Origin: Mortierella alpina
Taxonomy: Eukaryota > Mortierellomycota > Mortierellomycetes > Mortierellales > Mortierellaceae
Length of the DNA: 64,000 nt
Reading direction: 5' to 3'
Assembly (NCBI GenBank): GCA_029449245.1
Contig: JANATF010000010.1
Coordinates: forward strand, 1,302,001 to 1,366,000
A model generated the notes under the pieces. It made no database searches. It was not told where the DNA came from and was given only the letters and a program-made list of their open reading frames with translations. The stretch's first letter is position 1; each line of letters opens with the position of its first letter. Below, piece by piece: positions 45,680 through 57,287 of this stretch. The position numbers and the translations under genes are program-made.

Positions 45680-46024
45680 CTATGTAGCAGAGCCAAGTCG
45701 AAACCCTTTAACCGGCTCGTCGCCCATCCAAGGATCGCCAACGCCAACTTCAATATAATCGTCTCCATTGCAATCGCCTTCCTTATACAAAAAGGCCGGG
45801 TCAGAGCTTTTGTTCACAAAACCAACGAAGCCGTCTGGTGTAGGCTCTAAACACTCATCACTCTTGGGATCCGATATACCCTGCGTTTCGCCAGTGGATC
45901 TTGTTATAATCACGACGCCAGTGGCGCGCTTCTCAATCGTCGTCATTATGGGAGTAGCCCCAACAGCGGCAACGACGAGGACAGTAGAGATCATGGCAAT
46001 GGGCCCGAAAAGAGTAATTCTCAT
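45680..46024 (-). CDS. Small secreted protein
   Basis: A single exon of 114 residues. The start MRITLFGPIAMISTVLVVAA gives a signal peptide that would be cut near 'VGATP', followed by 'IEKRAT', which looks like a Kex2-type KR site. The mature part is acidic (pattern 'DPKSDECLEPTPDGFVGFVN', 'YKEGDCNGDDYIEVG') and has two cysteines. I do not recognise the family. TATA-like sequence (cttataaagg, near 46130) lies about 105 bp upstream. Expressed secreted proteins of this kind are common in soil fungi; the function is unknown. Confidence 0.7.
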   Translation of the reverse strand: MRITLFGPIAMISTVLVVAAVGATPIMTTIEKRATGVVIITRSTGETQGISDPKSDECLEPTPDGFVGFVNKSSDPAFLYKEGDCNGDDYIEVGVGDPWMGDEPVKGFRLGSAT

Positions 46025-46581
46025 TGTTGCTTGCGTGTCTTGTGTCGGTGTGCGTATTGCAAGAATAGAATGTTTGCTGATACTTGAATGAAGGTAAAGA
46101 GCTTCGTCCTGGACAAAAAAGATGAAAGGCTTATAAAGGTCGTTATCAGAAAGCGAAATAGGCTAGTTATCTCCAAGTACTGCATGTGTAGCGTGAATTC
46201 ACTTACATAACCTTACGCGGTGTAGCGCGTGTGTTTGTGAATATTCCCGTAATCATTCTTCTTGAGACGCGCTATTACTGGATGCTGCTGCGATGCTATA
46301 GTTATGAGGGAGGATGATATACTATCTGAGCTGGTGCAGATAGACTGCGTGGATGCGCTAACTGCGTGGATGCGCTTTTGATATACCTGAATGTCGTAAA
46401 AAAATGAATTGGTAAGTCCGGTTCTTCGTCAAGTAACACGGCACTACTTCGGAAAGCGGAACCGTAACAGGGCGTAGAACAGGCAAACAAGTCAGGGGGA
46501 TACCATCTCTCATTTAGAGAGAGACTCACATTGGAGCGTGAGTAGGAGTGTCAGAACGGTCAACATGAGAGGCGAGCAAGT

Positions 46582-46643
46582 GTACAGTCGAATCTGGTTT
46601 TACGACATGGCCTAATATGTCGTAAAACCAGATTCGACTGTAC
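46582..46643. mobile_element. Palindromic miniature inverted-repeat element with TA flanks
   Basis: Two 27-bp arms are perfect reverse complements around an 8-nt loop (ggcctaat). Each arm starts at its outer end with gtacagtcgaatctgg. The internal CAGTCGAATCTGGTTTTACG resembles the terminal repeats of pogo/Tigger-like Tc1-mariner transposons, and TA dinucleotides lie exactly outside the CAG ends on both sides. It is thus either two termini joined head to head with all internal sequence lost, or a minimal MITE. Confidence 0.7.
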
Positions 46644-46833
46644 TGTGGTTACAAAGAACGAAATACTTAAGGAAAAAAAGTACAGCAGGAGGAAAGAAAC
46701 CCAGGGGATAGCAGGAAAGGACAGGGATTAGAATCGATAGGTGTGAAAAACAGGTTGCTTGACCAGGAAAATTAAAAAGAGTTGCTGAAAAAGTGTTTGC
46801 CTTGTAACAAGGGCCTTTTACCGCCAAGCGTTC

Positions 46834-48159
46834 ATGAAGTTTACAAGCTACAAACGCGTGGGGCCCTCGCATTCACAAGAACCATTCGCATCACTTGTGC
46901 ACCAGCTGCAACGTCCTGAACATTGCAGTCGTAGAACTACGGGGCCATGCCGACTACATCAACTCACCACGTGCTATCAGCACCACACCCATCAAGCATA
47001 TGTCCATCGCAAGATTCAAATGCTTGTCGAAATGAAGGCATCAACTCAAAGGGTAGGAGGAACCATGCTTACAAGGCCACCCTCCAATATTGGTACAATC
47101 TCACAGACCTCCTTTGAGTTGTCGTGCCTCAAAACAATTTCTAGGAGAGGCGTTCAAGATAACTAGAAGGAGTTCGCGATGCACGAGGTCGTACAACATC
47201 AACCATAATGATTTTCGTTCTAAATTACGGCCATTTAATATCAACACCGGAGGCCCAGCCCTTCTAAAGACCAATGCACTCCTGATAACTATTTGGAACT
47301 CAAAGGCTCGAGTTGTTGCAAGTAAGTTTGCAAAGGCCAAGGACGTGGCCAATTCTAGCCTAGCCAATTCAGAGTCTAGTACATGTTGAAGGTGCGCGAG
47401 TTCACTGTTCAACATGTATGCCTCTTTCTCCCTCCTACATAGAATACTCGAGGACACTAACGGCAAGCCAGGTAGCACCTCCTGCGTCGGCATATCACAA
47501 TCGATACAAAATGAAAATGAAGAACCAATGTGATGATGTACAACTCTGTCTACGCGTGGACGAAGGGATGTGGTACATTTGTACCCTGAACAAGCGCCCA
47601 GCAAAGTACAAGCGCTGCAGACATTATCCATATGCCCCTTTGCATTCACTGAAAGATATGTGTTACCACAACACAAAGTACAATAATAAGAACGGGAATC
47701 ACTAAACCTCGATGTTGGTCATGCCAAACCAAGAAAAAAAAACATGCGCACGAAAACCAACAGGCAAGGTCAGAAAACCAGAGATCGGCTACTCCAAGAT
47801 TTTGACATCCAAGGAGATCAGATCAAATACGAACCTTCTGGTAAGATGACCTCTATGTTTCTAATCCTCCGTTGAAAAGTCTGGGGAAAACTTTTGCGTG
47901 TGTTGTAAAGAGAACTTCGGCTACAACCACGTCCTCAAAAGTCATTATTGAATGCTTTCTTCAAGTTGTAGACGGTTACGCGAGAAGACACGGAAAGGCC
48001 AATCAACAGGCATATATAGACGACGCTCTTCGTTATCACACTCAGTCGGGCCGCTTCGAGCCATCGCTCACCAAACATCTTCTTGAATGGGCAATTGGGG
48101 CTCGACATGCAATGATGTCCTTGGTTCGCCAGAAGGGAAACACGCAAAGCTCCCAGTAG
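46834..48159 (+). pseudogene. Possible decayed gene
   Basis: Successive open stretches in different frames (46834-47166, 47090-47389, 47418-47705, 47872-48159) have irregular but protein-like segments, for example 'MWYICTLNKRPAKYKRC' with Cys/His spacing. They are broken by stops without clear introns. I do not recognise a parent family. It may equally be non-coding. Confidence 0.25.
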
Positions 48160-48344
48160 CCCGGTCGCATTAATGAAGTAAGCGTACCCAGTATCGCGGC
48201 TAGAGAGTCAACATTGCTCGAGTTGGATCGCAAGGGTCTCACGGGTATCCCTTCTAGAATCAATCAAGACAGACATTCCAGTTGAAAAGATATATATTAA
48301 TAGTTACATAAAAAAAATGGTTTCGAGGTTCATAGAATAGTCTC

Positions 48345-50448
48345 CTAGTCCTGCTTGATATCCTTGCCCTCGTTCTCCTCCTTCTTCTCTGCCTCCTCGG
48401 GTGCGGCTCCGCCAAGCTTGCGCAGGATGGCAAGGACAAAAGCTGTACCAATGGCCATGGCGATCATGGGGTGCTTGCTCGAGAACCTAAACACCACCTG
48501 GAACCGCTTTTGAACCATTCGGACCGCCTTCTGGGGAAGTGACAGCATCGACTTTGGCGTCAAGACTCCGTTCTCGATGTCTGTAAAGTACGCCAACAAC
48601 GACTCGTGGTCCAGTGGCACGCGACGACCGTCCAGTCCATGGGGGTAAAACATCTCTTCGCGACTGTTGACGACAAACACAGCTGGAAGGTTGATCATCT
48701 CCATATTAAAGGCTCCGCGGACATAGCTTTCCCACTTGGTGGCATCCAGAATCGCAAACTGCAGGGGCTGCTCCACGGCAACCTCGCGCTCCGAGAGCGC
48801 GCTCTTGTACTTGTATGCAGTCTCAATCAGCTCACGACGGGCAGCGACAGTAGTAGGCTTGGAGGGATCCATAATTCCAAGAGCGATCCAGCCAGGCTGG
48901 CTCAAGAAGAGTCCGACGTTGCTGCTGGTGAGGGTGAGCACAAGGGGTTTCCGGATCTCCTTGATCCACTCTTGAACTGCTGCAGAATCTGAGAGCGATC
49001 CGGGATACGTGTACTGACGATTGTCCTTCAACACGGTCAAAGAGGGGCTAGAGACTGACAACTCGCGAGCCAACTCGGGATCCTTCGACTCGTGAAGGTC
49101 TACAATCTCGTAATAAATCTGTGATTGCCGCTCAATCAGTGCTGTGATTTCGGGGTTGGTCTTTGCGTCGTGAACATAGACAAAGGTAACATCCTTCGTG
49201 TGTCTGATCTCGGGAAGCTGCTCGAGAGTGATGGGTTTGACAGAAGGACTGTTCAAAGAACGATCAGTTTGAAGAAGATGAAAAAGATGAAGGTGGATTA
49301 GCACAAAATGATATCTAACGCATAGATGTTGACCCTGACACTCAAGATGTTGCACCGTGTATAGCTGTGATCTCCTTACACAATAGCAGCAAGAGCAAAC
49401 TCTGCCATGGCCTCGACTGATCGCTGCTTCCTGTACTCGATCGACTCGCCATGTTGGTGAAGGCGAATGGTGGGGTATCCACGGATAGCGACCTTTTGGC
49501 AAATATCCTCGTTGGTGGTGCAGTCGATCTTGGCCACGTTGACCTTATCCTTCAAGGCAACGGCGAGCTGTTCATAGATTGGGGCCAACGCTTTGCAGTG
49601 ACCGCACCAGGGTGCATAATACTCAATCAACCAAGGTCCAAAAGGGGTTCTCCTGGCATAGCTGTCGGCGTCCAATGCCACGACCTTGCCTAGAGCATTC
49701 ACTCTGACCTCGCCAATATCCTTGGCATTCACGTTCGAGGGTACGTTGATGAACTCTGCAGAGTAGGCGGTGACAAATTCCGTCAAGTTCTCGACCGTTC
49801 GCCTCTTCTTGTACTTTGTGACGGTCTTGCCTTTGTAAAAGCTACATGAGAGAGCAAGAACGACGTTAGAAAGTGGTGCTTCTTGGACAGATGTGCGTCT
49901 TCGGGTTCCGTTGTAAGTCCAGTTTTCTCTTGTTCATTACAGCTGCATAGTGGGGTACGAGACAATGTCGTTATCTTCGCACAGATCTGCTTCAGTCAAG
50001 CAGTTGACCTCTGCAAACTTGAATCCTGTTGTCCTTTTCAAGTCCTTGTGCTTAACTGCCACCTCTTCCCATGCTGGAGCTAAGGCGAGAGAAAAGAAAC
50101 ACCCAGAACAGTGTTAGTGTCGAGCAAAAGCAAGTCTCTATAAAAAACACGCGCTCCGCCAGACTGTGTCTTGCAAACATACCGAGTTTTTTACTATGCT
50201 CGCATTCGGAGGAGTAAAACTTCACGAATCTAAAGGTGAAGAGAGGCAACAGTACGACTGTTAGCTGAGGCATTCACGCTTCTGCAGTGCATGGGGGCCA
50301 GTGGAACAAACACGTACGTTGCACCGTCGGCGATGCTGGCGTCGAAGGTCTTTCCTGTGAGTGCCTGGGAAGCAGCGGATGCCTCGGCGCCGCTTGCGCA
50401 TGCAGCGATGGCGATGACGGCGGAGAGGATGCTGTTGCGAATGTGCAT
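48345..50448 (-). CDS. ER membrane protein disulfide isomerase (TMX3-like, two thioredoxin domains)
   Basis: Five exons, 50448-50318, 50229-50183, 50079-49941, 49841-49380 and 49248-48345, give 560 residues. A signal peptide (SILSAVIAIAACASGAEASA) is followed by a first thioredoxin domain whose active site reads CEHS (53-56), so its second cysteine is missing. The second thioredoxin domain has the full CGHC (185-188) in 'YYAPWCGHCKALAP' and the cis-proline in 'RGYPTIRL'. Further thioredoxin-like regions follow. A membrane helix lies near 519-537 (MIAMAIGTAFVLAILRKL), then a Lys/Glu-rich tail (KKEENEGKDIKQD). This is the type I layout of ER oxidoreductases that form or isomerise disulfides in secretory proteins. 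The degenerate first site may bind substrate without releasing a disulfide. Confidence 0.9.
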
Positions 50449-50924
50449 TGGAGTGCGGTGCGGGGATGCGGGCGGGAAGGGGGATGAGCAAGAGACAAGG
50501 AAGAACAGCGAAGAACAGAGAAGAGAAGAGAAGGGCGAGGCGGAGGAAAGAAGGACGCAGAAGCAAACGCAACAAAAAGGGCTCTCTGGGGTGTGCAAAC
50601 TGTGTGCAAACAGTGTGCAACGGCAAGGTGTTTTTGTTTTTTTCTCAGGAAGCACGATATTGCGTGTGTGGATTGGTCACAGCAACCATATTCATATTCA
50701 GGCGTGCCTGCCATTGGTTGCTGCCTTGCTGGCACACCCCCTCGGCCTACGTGTGTGTGTGTGCTGCTTCTGCGCTGGTCGTGTTTGCTCACACCTTCGG
50801 ACGATCGGATCCCATTCCGTGTACAGGTAGTGCTATTATTGATATACCGTAATCTAAAAAAGTCGTGTGCATCGGTGCTGCATGTCTCCCACGCCTTCCC
50901 ACGCCAGTTCTACGCAAGAAGCCC
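50449..50924. other. Intergenic region
   Basis: It holds the promoter of the disulfide isomerase gene and the 3' flank of hexokinase. A purine-rich (AAGA) block lies at about 50500-50570. No gene is seen. Confidence 0.5.
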
Positions 50925-51729
50925 TCAGTCCGAGTGGGCACTGTTCTTGGTGGCGATGAGTGCTGCCAGTGCTGCTCCAACACCAGATCCATCCCTTGAT
51001 TGAAGAGAGACGAAAAAGGGTGTCAGAATGGGCATGGTCACCAGTAAACACTATTTGGCGTACTTCTCTTACCTTGCAATGCCTAGCGCCACAACTTCCC
51101 GGGCACTCGAGCCAAGGATCTCGTCCAGAGCCTCGTACATGCGCTCCTCAAAGTGAGGGTAGTGTTCAAAGACCGATCCATCAATGCCGACCCGAATGAC
51201 ATCCTTTATGCTGTTACCGTTGCCCACAGCCTCCACCTTGGCTCCATTCTGCCTTTGATGCGCCTCATCGTTCGCGCTGGCCTTTAGAGGATATCCTTGT
51301 TCAGAAAGTGTACCAGACTTCAGTCCCTGTCGGATGACCGCAGCAACAGCCATGGCGCTCAGACGCGCGGCTCTCTTGCCCACCAACTGACAAACAAATT
51401 TGACAATCTCGCGATCGACCTGGGTATTCAGGTAGATCCCAAGGTCCTGTTCCAGAATCTGGGCGATCGGGATCAGCGTGCCCGAGTTGTCCTGCTCAAT
51501 GGCGGACATGAACTTTGTCTCGAACCCCCAGTGCCGGTTCAGTGTCGTGCTGCTGGTGCCCTCGAACAGTAGGCGCTGGTCAATGAGATGCAGGAGCACA
51601 TTCCTGGTGATCTCACCGAGATACATTCCCGAGATCATCTTTTCAAAGACATGGATACCTGGGTTCTATTGACGAAATAAATGCAGCTGTGAGTAATGAA
51701 GAGCCTTCATGCAGTCAGAGTAAATCTTC

Positions 51730-51773
<44 letters not shown>

Positions 51774-54016
51774 ACAGGAGCACCAATGACTTACAATGGA
51801 CTCGCGATCAAGCTTGTTGTCGTGGATGGTGACAGGAAGGACAGCCTTGTCCTTGTCAAAGTTGCCCCACTCTATATTGATGATCATTTCGCCAGCGTCC
51901 GTAGTCATAGTCTTGATGTTCCGAGCATTCTCGACATAGGCCCCGTTGGTTCCTGTTCCAAAGATAGCGCCGATAAACGTATTTGTGTGCTTATACGAAT
52001 GGGCCAAAAGTGTTCCAACAGTGTCATTGACCAATGCAGCTACAAGACCGTGCGCACGACAATGAATGGGTGAGAAGGCATGTAGATGTGGCGCGAGGGA
52101 GTTAGTACAGTACGTAGATTTCTATTCCCCTTTTGCTTTAGTAGAATTAATTTGAGTCACTACGCCCTTTCGTTGTCGTAACCCAACTTACCAACATGGA
52201 CATTGACCTCATTGCGATTCAAAGCGTCCTGGAGCAACTGCACGATATCGTTGCCAACGGCGCCTGGGCAGTGGAACCCTTTCGTCCAGCGAAGCAAGAC
52301 ACCCGCATCAATGGCGGTCTGGGTCACAGGGAATGAAAAGGTAAAGCCGAGTTCAAGGGTGTCAGAGTTGGAGGGGTGCTCGACAATCTTGGCGCTGATG
52401 TGTTCGCTGGAGATGAACTCTTTTATCGAAAGGGCAATAAAGTCCATGAGTTCTGCGACATCGGCCTCTTGCAAGTGGTCGGAGACCTTGAACGCCCGCT
52501 GGTGCGACTCCAGTTGGCGGTCTCCTTTTAAGGTGACCAGGCACACTCTGCAAGACACATGGACAAGAACCAACGAGATGGTGAGATTAGTTTCTGGAAG
52601 GCATGTTTATGAGGATAAGCGCACTGTTGTCTGACTATTGGGTACCCGTGAAGAGTACATGCGCGGAATGAGGACCAGAAACAAGACGCATGTGCTAGAG
52701 AGTCAGGCCGTGAACTGCGTGTGGGGTACTCCTACAGCCTGTGCTGATAACGATAGATGTCGTGTGCACAAGGATCTCGGTGTCGCAAATCAAGGTTCTC
52801 TGTCGTCCTTGATTTGGAAACAAGAAACAAAAAGATAACGAGCGGCCGCGCAGGCGTAGATGCACACGGAGCAAGTACTTTTTCATTGCCCTGATGGTGC
52901 TGCCTCTGAACTCTGTTTGCCTCACAGCTTTTGACCGCCTCCCCAAACAACCCAAAGGTTGGAGGAAACAGAAAAGATAACATCCACAGGGCCGGAGCAA
53001 AAGTATGAGTAAAAGTAGGAGAATGAACCCAATTGGTGTGTGGTACTCATTGCCGAGTCAAGATACTCTTACCCCACGGACTGTTCTCTCCGCCTCCCCC
53101 CTACATCTCGCCCACACATAACCACAAGTGCCATCTGCACACCCATCGAAACATGCGCTAAACAACGTAGGGCGCCTCACGGATCGGCGCTGTTTAGTTT
53201 TTTTTGTTGATACGGATGTCGTGCTTTTTGTCTGCGGGCGTCCTTGCGTCTTTGCGTGTGTGCGTGTGTGTGCGCGCGTGCTTCGAGACTGATCTATATG
53301 AGCGAGAGTGCACTTGTATGCGAGCAACACCCCTCTCCCCCTGATCTTTGGGCTACCATCTGTCATATCATTTTTTTTTGTTCCATGCAATCGCCTTGCA
53401 TGACGAGGGAACAATGGGCCAGCTCTTACCCTTGAGGCAGGGATGCTGTCGTGTATGCAAACGAGACCGAAAGAAGCACACCTGTGCCACCGTTCATTTT
53501 TCTGCTGCTTGTCATCGCCCAGACATGCGCGTCAGCAGCTGGGCCACGCTACTCCCGGCGGATATGGAAGTCAAAGCGCACCAAAGCGCACAGAAGAAAA
53601 ATAGCGAATGAAAATGATAAAGTGGCAAGGCAGAGCGTTGCGATCCAATGCGCTACAGTGCATTGCGCGAACTGAAACGACCCTTCCACACACACATGCG
53701 CACACAAACACACCTTCGCCGGTAGCTCTCAAATAACCGTATGTCCTTACCGAAGGTTGGTACCGCCGAGATCCAGGGCGAGGTAGCTCCCGCGCTCATG
53801 TCCATCAGGGCGCCCAGTGACGAAAGTCGGGATCATAGCCAGATCCTTGGATTTTGTTGAATTGAGCCCAATCTGCATCTGCCGCACGAACTCTGTCGTG
53901 AGAATTTCAAGCTGAGCGGTTGAGAGAGTGAACTCCTGAGCAAGAGATTCAAGAACCTGACATTGACGCTCACTCCATTTGAAATGAGGTCGGGGAAGAT
54001 GAGACGAGGACATCAT
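50925..54016 (-). CDS. Hexokinase
   Basis: Exons 54016-53751, 52547-52192, 52039-51795, 51665-51073 and 50994-50925 join to 509 residues, close to the usual 480-500. It phosphorylates glucose and other hexoses with ATP in the cytosol as the first step of glycolysis. Motifs are complete: phosphate-1 'LALDLGGTNLR', sugar-binding 'FTFSFPVTQTAIDAGVLLRW' with 'TKGF', 'ALVNDTVGTLL' (catalytic Asp), 'GAIFGTGTNGAYVE', adenosine motif 'IRVGIDGSVF' and C-terminal 'DGSGVGAALAALIA'. The first intron is about 1.2 kb, very long for this genome, and splits the first ATP-binding motif. Intron 3 contains a (CT)n run. Confidence 0.96.
51731..51770. repeat. CT dinucleotide microsatellite in hexokinase intron 3
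   Basis: An uninterrupted ctctct run of about 36 bp between exons 4 and 3 of the hexokinase gene. Confidence 0.9.
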
Positions 54017-55345
54017 GACCCAAAAGTGAACAGTGTATATACGACGGGTGTGGCGAGGCAGTTGCTGTGGCGAGGGAGCCTAGGGGGAAGAAGCGTGTGT
54101 TCGATGTCGAAGGAAGGGCGAGAAAGGGTGAGGAGCAAGCAGAGTGCGAGAGGAACTGAAGGATCAAGAAAGCGGCTGATCCAAAAGAGTCGTAGCGCGA
54201 TGTTTAATACCCAACCCAGCAAAGACGCTTCTGTTGCTCTGCTTCTCCTTCCCCCTCCATGATGTCAGACGAGACTACAGAGCACAAAGCACAATGCGTA
54301 TGCAAAAGGCCGTTGGCTCTTGTTTGTCCCATCGTGCTTGTTGCGAAACGCTGCATGAAGCATGAGGTATCGTGCTGCACACACAGACGCTCATCCACCC
54401 TGAGCACCATCATCCCACGGTCATCAAGTATTTTTTTTTCCTCCGCCTTTGGCCCGAACTTTTTAAACATCCGCTTCTACAGATGTGTAGTGCCTGTGCG
54501 TGACGCTGGAACCGGTCCCTGATATGGATTGGCAGGTACAATAGCTTTTGCATGTTCCCACTATTCATAGCTATCCCTTGGACATGCGTCCCCTAACGAA
54601 CATACAAGCACTCAAGGAGTTGTTAGTGTTGGATATATACTCCTCGCTGAGGGGACACAAGAAATGTCGAGAGGCTCACTCTGGAGGGTAACGGTTATCC
54701 ACACGATTTCGGAGAGAGGTGTGCATAGGTGGTGAAATTGTTCGAGCATGAATGAACTAATACAGCAAAGCTTTATGCAAGAGACAAAGTGGTAGCCATG
54801 TCAGTAAACATGGTATGGAACTCTGGACTGCACTTCACTCTGTGAACAGTGGGAGGTAATGAGATCATAGTTGAGGGTGTCCTTGTCGCCAGATGACTTC
54901 CGACTGGATCGCATGACGGCGAGTGTTTGCGGATCTACATATAAAGGTTTCGTGCTCCTCGATGGACTTTTGCACAGCCTTCAAGTCTAGAAAAAGAAGG
55001 TCCGTGGACAAGCAGCAGTGTGCACCGCGCGATCCTCCTGGCCAGTCTGTGCGTTTGCGTTATGCCACGGATTCTAATTCTCTCCGAGCTGTCTCGTATT
55101 CGAGTGTCAACTCGGACATCGGTGTCTTTTCTTTTTTTTTTCTTTGTCTGCGAAACGAGACGGAAAATTATTTCACATCGTCTCGCTATTACCCGAACTC
55201 GCTTTTTTTTTTAGGTCTCTTCTGCTTCCTCTCCTCTTCCCGCATTCCCCACACGCTCTCCTCTCTCGCCAGAATAGACCTCTACGTCTTTGCTACCCTC
55301 ACGTAACCCCGAGAACAGCTGCCAGCAAAGAAAAGAGCCTCCACA
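54017..55345. other. Divergent promoter region, hexokinase / TSPO
   Basis: 1.3 kb between divergent genes. It holds CT-rich leader sequence before the TSPO start (about 55200-55300). Several small frames were inspected and none is supported. Confidence 0.5.
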
Positions 55346-56181
55346 ATGTCGGGCGACAGTCTGCACTATGCTTGCCAGAGCTTTAACACCAACTTGGCGC
55401 GCTACCCCATCATGGCCGTTGGCCTACCCCTCGTTGGCGGCTTCCTCTCTGCGATCCCTTCGCACCACCACGTCCAAAACTACTACGAGAGCTTGCAAAA
55501 GCCAGACTGGGCCGCACCTGCCTGCGTCTTTGCACCTGCATGGACAGCCTTGTATCTCTCTGTAGGCTATGCTTCGCACTTGGTCGCTCTTCGCACGGGT
55601 CCCAACACCCTACCATCCATCCGTGCTCTTGCAAGAACAGGTCTGGGTCTTTACAGCGCCAACATGCTCTTGAACTTTGCCTGGTCGCCGTTGATGTTCT
55701 GGAAGAAGCAAATCGGTGCTGCTCTTGTCACCGCCGGTGGTCTCTTTGTAAGTCGATCGAAACACATGATGTTTGTTTTCTCCTCGTCAATATTTATTCC
55801 ACACGGTTCTGATACTTTTTTTTGCAAAAACAAAAATTGTTCCACTGCCGTCTGTAGGGTTCATCCATTGCCGTTGCCTACTATTTCTTCAAGGTGGACA
55901 AGTGCGCTGGATACTTAACGGTTCCTTATGTCGCATGGGTCGGATATGCGACAGCTCTCAACTACGACATTTGGCTCAAGAACGCCCAGGGTCCAGCTGC
56001 GGATTCTGCACGCAAACTGGGCAGAGAGGTCAACGATGCGGCCAAGCACGCCAAGGATGAGATCAAGGACGCGGCGAAGCACATCAAGGACGACGCCAAG
56101 GACGCGGCTCGCTCTGCAAACAGGAACGCGAAGCATGCTGCCAACGATGCCACAGAGAAGATCGACAGAGAGTTGCGCTAA
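55346..56181 (+). CDS. TSPO/MBR family tryptophan-rich sensory protein with amphipathic repeat tail
   Basis: Exons 55346-55747 and 55858-56181 give 241 residues. The TspO signature is present in 'KPDWAAPACVFAPAWTALYL' and 'NFAWSPLMFW', with five membrane segments from about residue 20 to 165. TSPO proteins bind tetrapyrroles and sterols in the outer mitochondrial or ER membrane and are linked to oxidative-stress responses. After the last membrane segment (WVGYATALNYDIWLKN) comes a roughly 70-residue tail of repeated Ala/Lys/Asp units (AAKHAKDEIKDAAKHIKDDA and so on). This is like the 11-mer amphipathic repeats of group 3 LEA or apolipoprotein-type lipid-binding helices. Ordinary TSPO proteins (about 160-170 residues) lack this tail. 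Confidence 0.93.
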
Positions 56182-56393
56182 AAAAGGATTTGCCCCAGGC
56201 TTTGTTTTCTGTTTGAATTGGGTCTCCCTCACGAGCTGATTTGACTTGTGGAGAGGAGAGAGGTGTGCATACGTGTTTTTTTTTCTGTTGAGCCATCGTT
56301 GTTAATACTGGAGAATAAAAAAATCTATGTGGAGACAAATGCCTGGCGTTGGAGAAATGACAACTTTATCAAAGGTTGTCCTGTACTAATCCT

Positions 56394-57287
56394 TTACAAC
56401 TCGCTGTATTCGTGGTCAAAGAGCTCCGTAGTTCCGTCCTTGAGCTCCTGGAACAGGTCAGATTGGGTCCAATCCTTATAGCTTTTCTTCTGCAACACAT
56501 TCTCGCGAACTTTCCACAAATTAGGCGTCACCTCTGGCGTAATCAACTTCTGGACCCCTTCAAAGCCCTTGAACACGTACAGCTCATTCAGTAGCTGGTC
56601 AATAGCCACTGCAGTCTTGATCTCGGCCAGTGTGACCTTGTCGCCAATATAGAACCCAGTACCACCGTTCTGCTGCAACAACTTCTCGTGCGTCGAGATC
56701 CACAGGCTGAGTTTGGTGTTGATAAACTGGTCGCGCTCCTCGGTACGGAACTGGTTTCGGGTAAAGTATGCGTCTTCGTGGCGATGCATGATGGCGCGGG
56801 TGTTGGAGAAGAGACTCATGATCTGGGACTCTTCAAAGGCATTGGCGCCAAGGAGGTTGAACTTGCGGGCGAGGCGGAGTTCGATGGCCATGGCTTCTGC
56901 GTGTTCAATCACGGTCTTGCCGTCCGCAGAGAGCTCGTACAGGATAGGGAGGGTGCCGAACTTTGTGAGGGGTTTGTCATGGACGACCCAATCCTATGGA
57001 CGGGAGGGAAATAGAATAAAGTGATGAATGGTTGAACGCGTCAGTGAAGCAAAACTATACACACATTATCTTTTTCATGCATACAACATTGCGATATAAA
57101 TACATACACCAGGATAGATGTTGGACCACTTGGCATCGGCATAAGCGAGCAGAGCGCGAGTGGTTGCACCGTGAGTGTGGAGCTTGAAGTAATAGATCTG
57201 ATATTCATTGTCACTGGCATCCAAAAACTTGGAGATGTCTTGGCTGGAAGCGTTCTTGGTTACAGGGGGGAGGATGGGATGGACCAT
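56394..57287 (-). CDS. Glutathione S-transferase (sigma-like), copy 1
   Basis: Exons 57287-57108 and 56993-56394 give 259 residues. The thioredoxin-like N-domain reads 'IYYFKLHTHGATTRALLAYA' with the Tyr near the usual catalytic position, then 'KPLTKFGTLPILYE' (cis-Pro) and 'VIEHAEAMAIELRLARKFNL' (the acidic/Ser glutathione loop region, here EHAEAM). The C-domain is all-helical (FYIGDKVTLAEIKTAVAIDQ). The pattern is closest to sigma-class enzymes, which conjugate glutathione to electrophiles or reduce peroxides. It shares intron position and most sequence with the divergent gene at 58045, so the pair arose by inverted duplication. Confidence 0.88.

Larger units (their letters stand above)
46025..48344. 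other. Gene-poor, degenerate region
   Basis: This 2.3 kb stretch contains a short direct repeat (actgcgtggatgcgct twice near 46347-46377), the palindromic element at 46582-46643 and several interrupted plus-strand frames between 46834 and 48159. None has an intact start-to-stop structure with splice logic. It looks like decayed sequence, possibly of mobile origin. Confidence 0.4.
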
